Shown here: positions 1 to 5,279 of the stretch, piece by piece | How positions within the stretch are numbered: the stretch's first letter is position 1 | Layout: every line of letters starts with the position of its first letter | Assembly (NCBI GenBank): GCA_018646825.1 | Contig: JABGUA010000047.1 | Coordinates: forward strand, 1-6,936 | Length of the DNA stretch: 6,936 nt | Origin: Piscirickettsiaceae bacterium | GTDB lineage: Bacteria; Pseudomonadota; Gammaproteobacteria; Nitrosococcales; Methylophagaceae | Direction: 5' to 3' | Made by a program: the position numbers and the translations under genes | Notes under the pieces: generated by a model | What the model was told of the DNA's origin: nothing | Database searches by the model: none | Seen by the model: only the letters and a program-made list of their open reading frames with translations

Positions 1-699
1 AGCATCATTTTAAATCACGGTGCTGAGATGTTGGAAAGTCATTTTCCTGCTTTACCAGAAGATGGTATGACGGCGACCTATAAACGTCACCGTGCCTTAC
101 ACCGTGAAGATATGGCCTTCTTAAGTTGGGAACACCCGATGGTCTTAGGCTGCTTAGACATGATCACGCGGAGTGATTTTGGTAATACCGCATTTTGTAC
201 ATTAGATTATGATGGTTTACCTGCTGGGACTTTATTACTAGAAGCGATTTTTAAAATGAGTGTACCCGCACCGAAATCATTGCAAGTGGGACGTTTTTTA
301 CCACACTCCTATCTACGTGTTGTTGTTGATGATAAAGGGCGTGATTTCAACTTTGCATTACCTGAAGAAACATTCAATAGTTTGGTTGGCCGAATTCCTA
401 GAATTACCAAACAAGAACTGGTGAAACGTGCACGCCCCATGATTACGCAGTTAGTAGCACAAGCTAAGCTATTAGCAGAAACACAAGAGCTAGAACTTAT
501 TGCCGCAGCAGATGCGGACATGAAAAAATCAGTAAAGCCTGAACAAGATAGGTTAAAACGTTTAGCTACTGTGAATAAATCCATTCGTCCAGAAGAGTTA
601 GCTTATTTGAGTTCGGTAGAGTCGACACTGGGTGAAGCGTTAGGTTCAGCTCAGTTAATGCTCGATGCCGTTCGCGTAGCTATTGTCGCTGAGTCGTAA
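1..699 (+). CDS. rapA: RapA (HepA), RNA polymerase-associated Swi2/Snf2 ATPase, C-terminal part only
   Basis: This is the 3' end of a gene that begins outside the window; the frame is open from base 1 and stops with TAA at 697-699, leaving 232 codons. RapA is a cytosolic ATP-driven remodeller that binds RNA polymerase and helps recycle it after transcription. The full protein is about 970 residues, so only the RapA-specific C-terminal region is seen here, without the helicase motifs. Recognised by similarity to the remembered E. coli RapA C-terminus: FLSWEHPMV at codons 40-48, LPAGTLLLE at 73-81, VGRFLPHSYLRVVVD at about 96-110, IRPEEL at 195-200 and the ending LDAVRVAIV at 221-229. An internal ATG at 28 is not a real start, because homology continues upstream of it. 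No terminator-like hairpin follows the stop, and the next gene begins 28 bases later. Confident family call. Confidence 0.93.
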   Translation, partial: SIILNHGAEMLESHFPALPEDGMTATYKRHRALHREDMAFLSWEHPMVLGCLDMITRSDFGNTAFCTLDYDGLPAGTLLLEAIFKMSVPAPKSLQVGRFLPHSYLRVVVDDKGRDFNFALPEETFNSLVGRIPRITKQELVKRARPMITQLVAQAKLLAETQELELIAAADADMKKSVKPEQDRLKRLATVNKSIRPEELAYLSSVESTLGEALGSAQLMLDAVRVAIVAES

Positions 700-719
700 A
701 ATTTTGTGAAAAAATCGTT

Positions 720-724
720 GGAGG
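720..724 (+). promoter_or_regulatory. Shine-Dalgarno GGAGG for the zinc protease-like gene
   Basis: GGAGG lies just ahead of two tandem in-frame ATG codons at 728 and 731. The spacing is 3 bases to the first and 6 to the second, so the second ATG is the better-spaced start. The two choices differ by one methionine. Confidence 0.75.
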
Positions 725-727
725 ATA

Positions 728-1285
728 ATGATGCAAACCAAACCCGTTGTAGCGCTTTTAATCTTCTCTTTTCTGATGATGCCTTTTGGACTTGTCGTTG
801 CTAAACATGACAAAGAAATAACGCGTAACAAGCAGATTGTTGCTGGTTGGTTGGAAAATGTCGTATTAGAACCTTGGCAAATAAAATTAAGAGCAAAGTT
901 AGACACGGGCGCTAAAACTTCATCGCTTCATGCCATCGATATTCAACGTTTCACGCAAAATGGTGAGCCATGGGTACGCTTTCTTACCGAAGATAAAAAA
1001 AATGAGGTAAGCCTGAAACCCGTTGAACTACCAGTAAAACGCGAAGTTAAAATAAAGTCGCATCATAAAGATGCTGTTTCCCGGCCAGTGGTCGAGTTGC
1101 AACTTTGTTTGAACGGCCACCTTTATAAGGGGGAATTTAGCTTAGTTGATCGCAGTCGTTTTAATTACCCGATCTTGCTTGGGAGAAGGGTATTAAAGCA
1201 GCGTATACTGGTTGATGCGTCGATGACTTTTACTCTGCCTATCAATTCGAGAAAATGTGAGCGTCTTCTTGAAGATATACTGTAA
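728..1285 (+). CDS. Exported retropepsin-like 'ATP-dependent zinc protease' family protein (RimB-like fold)
   Basis: A 185-residue protein (184 if the better-spaced ATG at 731 is used). Residues about 5-25 form a hydrophobic signal peptide with a likely signal peptidase I site after VVA (residues 23-25). There is no cysteine for a lipobox, so the mature protein should be periplasmic. The retropepsin-type active-site motif LDTGAKTSSLHA runs from residues 58 to 69, with D59 as the expected catalytic aspartate. The second conserved patch is SRPVVELQL (118-126), and the hydrophobic-Gly segment YPILLGRRVL (147-156) matches the retropepsin 'flap/psi-loop' pattern. The family (Pfam Zn_protease type) is named ATP-dependent zinc protease, but no ATP or zinc motif is visible; an aspartic protease acting as a dimer is the more likely chemistry. 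It is the first gene of a cassette with a transglutaminase-like membrane protein and a RimK-like ligase. Its substrate is unknown; removal or trimming of ligase-added residues is inference. Confidence 0.86.
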   Translation: MMQTKPVVALLIFSFLMMPFGLVVAKHDKEITRNKQIVAGWLENVVLEPWQIKLRAKLDTGAKTSSLHAIDIQRFTQNGEPWVRFLTEDKKNEVSLKPVELPVKREVKIKSHHKDAVSRPVVELQLCLNGHLYKGEFSLVDRSRFNYPILLGRRVLKQRILVDASMTFTLPINSRKCERLLEDIL

Positions 1286-1289
1286 AAAC

Positions 1290-1294
1290 AGGGA
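1290..1294 (+). promoter_or_regulatory. Shine-Dalgarno AGGGA that selects a TTG start
   Basis: AGGGA ends 8 bases before the TTG at 1303. The nearby GTG at 1298 is out of frame and meets a stop two codons later, so the TTG is the supported start. Confidence 0.6.
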
Positions 1295-1302
1295 ACAGTG
1301 AC

Positions 1303-2850
1303 TTGAAAGACTTGCATGTTAAATTTTTGGCCTTAGCTTTACTAGCCTTTGCCTTTAGCCTCATATTTTATAAAGCCAATACGTTAGGCCTTCCTCTGTT
1401 CCCGAGTGAACAAGTTGAAGTCTGGAGCGTTGAAGCACGTGTTGCATTTCAACCCAAGGAAGGTCCAGTAAAAATACGTTTTTCTCTGCCTAATAAGCCT
1501 GAAGGTTTCGTCATTGCCGATGAAAATTTTGTCTCCGGAAAATATGGTTTGGCCTTTGAAACTGCTGACGATAACAAAATTGCCGAATGGGCTGTTCGGC
1601 GTGCTAAAGGTGAGCAAGTACTTTATTATCAGTTGCATCTCGCGCGAGATGACAATCCAATATCGTCACCGAAACCTAATCTGACTAGCCATCATGGACA
1701 AGATATTTATTTTCCTAAAGTCCCTGGTTATTCGGAAGCGACGGCCACAATCGTTGAGGCTTTATTAGATGAAGTTCGTCAAAAGTCAGCCGACATAAAG
1801 ACATTTACGCGAGAGTTATTGCTAAGGTTTAATGCTGAGGAACCTGATGAAAATGTCCAAGTTTTACTCAGTAATATTAAAACGGATAAAGCACGTGTTG
1901 CCTTGTTAAGAGCGGTACTTGCTGGCGCACGTATTCCTTCTAGAACGGCACATGTGTTATTGCTTCGCGATGGCCTACGCCATGGCAAACTTGAACCTTG
2001 GTTACAAGTTCATGACGGCACTCAATGGCTGTCCTTTAATCCTGGTAATGGTATCGCACAATTACCAGACAACGCGCTAATATGGAAGGTAGGTGAGCAA
2101 CCTTTACTAGGAATGAGTGGCGGTAAAAAAGCAGAGCTCGATTTTTCAATCAGTCGACACACTCAAGAGCCTATCTTCTTAGCTGAACAACGCGCCCGAA
2201 AACTAGATTCACATGCAATGGAGTTTTCACTTTATAGCCTGCCGATTCAGACACAAAATGTATATCGTATTCTGCTGATGGTGCCACTGGGTGCTTTTCT
2301 TATTGTGCTACTGCGTAATATCATTGGCATTAAGACTTTCGGTACCTTTATGCCTATCTTAATTGCATTGGCTTTCCGCGAAACAGAGCTGATTTGGGGT
2401 ATTGTGTTATTTAGCTTAATCATTGCCTTGGGCTTGGCTATCCGGTTTTATCTAGAATATTTACAACTATTGTTGGTACCAAGGCTGGCTGCAGTCTTAA
2501 TTATTGTGATTATATTAATGACAATAATGACAATTTTTAGTCATAAACTAGGGTTTAGTCATGGACTTTCAATTGCCTTATTCCCAATGGTTATTTTAGC
2601 GATGACGATCGAACGGATGTCCTTAATCTGGGAAGAAAGCGGGCCTTCCGAAGCGATTATACAAGGCGCGGGCAGTCTGTTCGTGGCAGCACTCGGCTTT
2701 TTAGTGATGAGTAACGATTTGTTGAATCATATGATTTTTGTATTCCCAGAATTTTTGCTGATTATATTAGCTTTGACGTTATTGTTAGGTCGTTACACTG
2801 GTTACCGCTTAACGGAGATTTGGCGTTTTAGAGAGACATGGCGACAATAG
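1303..2850 (+). CDS. Inactive transglutaminase-like domain fused to seven transmembrane helices
   Basis: A 515-residue inner-membrane protein starting at TTG. Residues 8-24 are an N-terminal membrane anchor. Residues about 40-300 form the soluble part, containing a transglutaminase-like fold: the helix ALLRAVLAGARIPSR (200-214) resembles the core helix of active enzymes, and EPWLQVHDGTQWLSFNPGNG (231-250) matches the His/Asp strands. The catalytic triad is gone: the whole protein has no cysteine, the usual His position holds E231 or its neighbour, and the Asp-Pro becomes N246-P247. Seven hydrophobic segments follow at about 321-339, 345-358, 363-381, 394-412, 421-437, 455-470 and 478-497. This is the architecture of the Transglut_i_TM plus 7TM_transglut families. 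With the N-terminus inside, the soluble domain should face the periplasm, next to the exported protease encoded upstream. It probably binds a peptide rather than cutting or cross-linking it (inference). The gene sits 17 bases after the protease gene and 10 before the ligase gene. Confidence 0.88.
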   Translation: MKDLHVKFLALALLAFAFSLIFYKANTLGLPLFPSEQVEVWSVEARVAFQPKEGPVKIRFSLPNKPEGFVIADENFVSGKYGLAFETADDNKIAEWAVRRAKGEQVLYYQLHLARDDNPISSPKPNLTSHHGQDIYFPKVPGYSEATATIVEALLDEVRQKSADIKTFTRELLLRFNAEEPDENVQVLLSNIKTDKARVALLRAVLAGARIPSRTAHVLLLRDGLRHGKLEPWLQVHDGTQWLSFNPGNGIAQLPDNALIWKVGEQPLLGMSGGKKAELDFSISRHTQEPIFLAEQRARKLDSHAMEFSLYSLPIQTQNVYRILLMVPLGAFLIVLLRNIIGIKTFGTFMPILIALAFRETELIWGIVLFSLIIALGLAIRFYLEYLQLLLVPRLAAVLIIVIILMTIMTIFSHKLGFSHGLSIALFPMVILAMTIERMSLIWEESGPSEAIIQGAGSLFVAALGFLVMSNDLLNHMIFVFPEFLLIILALTLLLGRYTGYRLTEIWRFRETWRQ

Positions 2851-2860
2851 CCTTATAAAT

Positions 2861-3874
2861 ATGATTCCTAGTAAACAAAGCAAGTGGTCGGGCTTGTCTC
2901 AGAAAAAAGATAAACTCTGTCAAATACTGGCAGACTTCGATACTAAATTGCCTTGGCGACGCTTAGAAAAATTAGGTATTTTAGGCATGAATAAACGCAA
3001 TGGTGACTTCATTGCGAAATATAATTCCCGTGCTAAATATCCGCTTGTAGATGACAAGCTACAGACTAAACAGCTGGCAGAAAAAGCGGGGCTCGCAGTG
3101 CCAAAACTGTACGGTATCGTCAAAATAGAAAAGGATATTCCTGACTTAGTTCATCAATTAGAAGCTTATGGTGACTTTGTCATTAAGCCCGCGCATGGTA
3201 GTGGCGGTGAAGGTATTCTGGTGATTATTAGTTCGTCACAACATGGTTTTCGGAAAAGTAGCGGTCAAATCATTTCTGAGCAAGGTATCGTTCATCATAT
3301 TTCTAACATCCTAAGTGGCATGTATAGCCTAGGTGGTTTGCCAGATACCGCACTCATTGAGCAGCGCGTCCAGTTTGACGCTGCTTTTGCTGATATTAGC
3401 TATCAAGGTGTGCCAGATATTCGAACGATTGTTTTTAAAGGTATACCGGTGATGGCTATGATCCGTTTGCCCACGCAAGAGTCAGATGGTAAAGCCAACT
3501 TACATCAGGGAGCAATTGGGCTCGGGATTGATTTAAAGACAGGCAAAACGCTAACCGGTGTGATGCATGAACAGATTATCACCCGACATCCAGATACTAG
3601 TTTCTCAATAACGGATGTCCAGATCCCAGACTGGGATATTATTCTAGAGTTAACTGCCAAGTGCTATGACTTGGTGGGCTTGGGTTATATTGGTGTAGAC
3701 ATTATTTTAGATAAGCATGCTGGGCCATTGATGTTGGAAATGAATGCACGCCCCGGCTTGAGTATTCAAATAGCAAATCAATGTGGGTTGTTGATTCGTT
3801 TAAGACAAATAGAAGCAATGCCTGAATTACCGAGTGATATTTCCGAACGAATTGCTTTAGCAAAAAGTCTATAA
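2861..3874 (+). CDS. RimK-like ATP-grasp alpha-L-glutamate ligase-like protein
   Basis: A 337-residue cytosolic ATP-grasp enzyme of the 'alpha-L-glutamate ligase-like' family related to RimK. Such enzymes use ATP to activate a carboxylate as an acyl-phosphate and join an amino acid through an amide bond. Visible motifs: the family-typical LGILGMNKRN (38-47) and YPLVDDKLQTKQLAEKAG (60-77); the ATP-binding lysine in FVIKP (K109) with the glycine-rich loop HGSGGEG (112-118); LIEQ (165-168) with E167; PDIRTIV (185-191); GVDII (278-282); and the metal-binding LEMNARPG (292-299) with E293 and N295. No signal peptide is seen. The start at 2861 has no Shine-Dalgarno and lies 10 bases after the upstream stop, so translational coupling is likely; homology upstream of residue 43 supports this start over the internal ATG. 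It is third in the cassette. The acceptor and the amino acid added are unknown; glutamate is only implied by the family name. Confidence 0.9.
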   Translation: MIPSKQSKWSGLSQKKDKLCQILADFDTKLPWRRLEKLGILGMNKRNGDFIAKYNSRAKYPLVDDKLQTKQLAEKAGLAVPKLYGIVKIEKDIPDLVHQLEAYGDFVIKPAHGSGGEGILVIISSSQHGFRKSSGQIISEQGIVHHISNILSGMYSLGGLPDTALIEQRVQFDAAFADISYQGVPDIRTIVFKGIPVMAMIRLPTQESDGKANLHQGAIGLGIDLKTGKTLTGVMHEQIITRHPDTSFSITDVQIPDWDIILELTAKCYDLVGLGYIGVDIILDKHAGPLMLEMNARPGLSIQIANQCGLLIRLRQIEAMPELPSDISERIALAKSL

Positions 3875-3887
3875 GCAACTTGTAGAC
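3867..3887 (+). other. 9-bp hairpin spanning the stop codon of the ligase-like gene
   Basis: The arms GTCTATAAG (3867-3875) and CTTGTAGAC (3879-3887) pair over 9 positions with one G-U wobble in the + strand RNA, around a 3-base CAA loop. The TAA stop (3872-3874) lies in the left arm. No U-tract follows on the + strand, so it is not a canonical intrinsic terminator. The A5 run just before it (3862-3866) would give a U-tract on the opposite strand, but there the stem has a C-A mismatch and no minus-strand gene is seen to its right. It may act as a transcript-end stabiliser or weak terminator. Confidence 0.5.
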
Positions 3888-3911
3888 GAAAAGCCCATCC
3901 TGACCCGCAAG

Positions 3912-3954
3912 ATTTACAATTCAATAGCCCTGCTATAACTATTAAACTGTAAAT
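3912..3954. repeat. Imperfect 43-base inverted repeat around the efflux promoter
   Basis: The outer arms ATTTACA (3912-3918) and TGTAAAT (3948-3954) are exact reverse complements. The inner arms AATAG (3923-3927) and CTATT (3939-3943) are too. They are separated by matched 4-base internal loops, and the centre is near 3933. The palindrome encloses the candidate -35 and -10 boxes, as an operator would, and no T-run follows, which argues against a terminator. That a repressor or activator binds here is inference. Confidence 0.45.
3913..3939 (+). promoter_or_regulatory. Candidate extended -10 promoter for the RND efflux operon
   Basis: TGCTATAAC (3931-3939) fits an extended -10 element (TG, one base, then TATAAC). 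TTTACA (3913-3918) is a -35-like box, but the spacer is only 15 bases, shorter than the usual 17; extended -10 promoters tolerate a poor -35. Transcription would begin near 3946, giving a leader of about 90 bases before the TTG start at 4035. This is the only sizeable gap in the window and the natural place for an independent promoter. Predicted by eye only. Confidence 0.45.
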
Positions 3955-3998
3955 TTATGTAAAACAATGCTGTTGGCTGTTATTTGCAGTAGAATTTA

Positions 3999-4011
3999 GC
4001 CTAATCTAGGC
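3999..4011 (+). other. Small leader hairpin upstream of the adaptor gene
   Basis: GCCTA (3999-4003) and TAGGC (4007-4011) form a 5-bp stem with a 3-base ATC loop, ending 12 bases before the Shine-Dalgarno. It is too short to be called a terminator or riboswitch. It could affect ribosome access or be chance. Confidence 0.25.
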
Positions 4012-4023
4012 GTTAATGCTTTT

Positions 4024-4029
4024 AGGAGA
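4024..4029 (+). promoter_or_regulatory. Shine-Dalgarno AGGAGA that selects a TTG start
   Basis: A near-consensus AGGAGA ends 5 bases before the TTG at 4035. It supports this non-ATG start, which also supplies the full N-terminal membrane anchor of the adaptor. The next in-frame ATG (codon 20) would remove that anchor. Confidence 0.75.
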
Positions 4030-4034
4030 AACAT

Positions 4035-5279
4035 TTGTTAAAACGTGTTTTATTGCCGTTAGTTATTCTATCGGTTGCCATTGCTATTTTTATGGCGCTT
4101 AGTGCCTCAAAGCCAGAGAAGAAAGCCCTACAACGTCCTGAAAAGGTATGGCGTGTTAATACCGTACCGGTACAGTTTAAACAAATTCCTCCTGAAATCA
4201 CGGTTTATGGCCGTGTAGAAACACCACGGCGTGCGTCTCTCAATGCGGCCTTATCTGCTGATGTATCGCAGGTTAATATTTTGGAAGGTGCTGTTGTCTC
4301 CGAGGGGGATGTCCTCATTAGTTTGGATAATAGTGATACTGATTTATTATTGAATCAACGAGAAGCTGACTTAGCAGAAGTCAATGCTAGCATTTCTAGT
4401 GAAGTGGCACGCCAACGTCGTGATAAGAACCTATTGTCTAATGAACAAGCCTTATTGTCATTGGCTGAAAAAGCAGTCACTCGTGCTAAAAAGTTAGATG
4501 CCTCCCGTTTGGTGACACGATCATCATTAGATGACGTCGTAGCGAACCAACAACGACAAATAGTAACTTTAAAAAGATTAGAACATGATATTTCTGAACA
4601 TCCGGCACGCATGGCCGGATTAAAAGCAAGGCAATCAAGAGCAAAAGCCTTGTTATCTCAAGCCCAACTAGATGTTGACCGTGCTTTTATTAAAGCCCCG
4701 TTTAATGGCCGTATTGCTAATTTAAGTGTGTCTTTGGGTGATCGAGTTCGTGTTGGAGATAACTTATTATCTATCTATGATCTCGACCATTTAGAAGTTC
4801 GGGCACAAATTCCAGGCCGCTACCTTAAACAAATACGTGATGATTTAGCAAATGGCAAAACGCTTAAAGCGGTGTCTGTGCTTGATGGTCGTGTATTAAC
4901 ATTTGAATTGAACCGTTTATCGGGCGAAACGCGACAAGATAGTGGTGGCGTTGATGGTCTATTTAGTTTGGTCAAAGATCAGAAATCGACATTGGCGTTG
5001 GGTACGTTTATTGAACTATCACTGACTCTAGGGACTCAGGATAACGTTATTGTGATGCCTTTTAATGCCTTATATGGTCTAAATCGTGTCTATCGAATCA
5101 AAGATGGTTATTTAGAAGTGGTCAAAATTTCTCGTGTTGGTGAATATGAAGATAGTGATGGACAAACACAATTATTAATCCGAGGGGATAATTTAAATGA
5201 AGGTGACCGCGTAGTCAGCACACAATTACCTAATGCGATTACAGGTTTACGTGTAGAGGCGATGAATGACGACACATAA
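4035..5279 (+). CDS. RND efflux periplasmic adaptor subunit (HlyD/AcrA family membrane fusion protein)
   Basis: A 414-residue adaptor that should bridge the inner-membrane RND pump and an outer-membrane TolC-type channel. Residues 4-23 are a hydrophobic N-terminal anchor or uncleaved signal; there is no lipobox cysteine, so it is not a lipoprotein like AcrA. Domains in order: first half of the biotinyl-lipoyl-like domain at about 66-100 (EGAVVSEGDVL), a long helical hairpin at about 103-215 rich in Ala, Leu, Gln, Arg and Glu, the second lipoyl half at about 216-250 with the hallmark IKAPFNGRIANLSVSLGDRV (219-238), a beta-barrel at about 253-335, and a membrane-proximal domain from about 337 (VIVMPFNALYG) to the end. 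The length is normal for the family. The start is TTG with a good Shine-Dalgarno. The last codons overlap the pump gene by 14 bases, so the two are co-translated. The substrate cannot be read from the adaptor. Confidence 0.92.
   Translation: MLKRVLLPLVILSVAIAIFMALSASKPEKKALQRPEKVWRVNTVPVQFKQIPPEITVYGRVETPRRASLNAALSADVSQVNILEGAVVSEGDVLISLDNSDTDLLLNQREADLAEVNASISSEVARQRRDKNLLSNEQALLSLAEKAVTRAKKLDASRLVTRSSLDDVVANQQRQIVTLKRLEHDISEHPARMAGLKARQSRAKALLSQAQLDVDRAFIKAPFNGRIANLSVSLGDRVRVGDNLLSIYDLDHLEVRAQIPGRYLKQIRDDLANGKTLKAVSVLDGRVLTFELNRLSGETRQDSGGVDGLFSLVKDQKSTLALGTFIELSLTLGTQDNVIVMPFNALYGLNRVYRIKDGYLEVVKISRVGEYEDSDGQTQLLIRGDNLNEGDRVVSTQLPNAITGLRVEAMNDDT
5255..5259 (+). promoter_or_regulatory. Shine-Dalgarno AGAGG for the RND pump, inside the adaptor gene
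   Basis: AGAGG ends 6 bases before the ATG at 5266. A nearby ATG at 5262 belongs to the adaptor frame and runs into its stop, so 5266 is the pump start. Confidence 0.65.

Noticed and set aside
309..584. Antisense open frame within rapA
   Set aside because: It is Ser/Ala-rich, resembles no family I recognise, and lies wholly opposite a well-supported coding region.
671..702. Possible promoter at the end of rapA (TAAAAT at 697-702)
   Set aside because: The only -35-like box, TTCGCG at 671-676, is 20 bases upstream and poorly matched, and there is no extended -10; AT-rich sequence at a stop codon explains it.
728..1285. Reading the zinc protease-like gene as a true ATP-dependent metalloprotease
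   Set aside because: No HExxH or ATP-binding loop is visible; the DTGA motif and ILLGR segment fit a retropepsin-like fold.
3961..3996. TTGGCT with TAGAAT as a second efflux promoter
   Set aside because: The spacer is only 11 bases, too short for a sigma-70 promoter.
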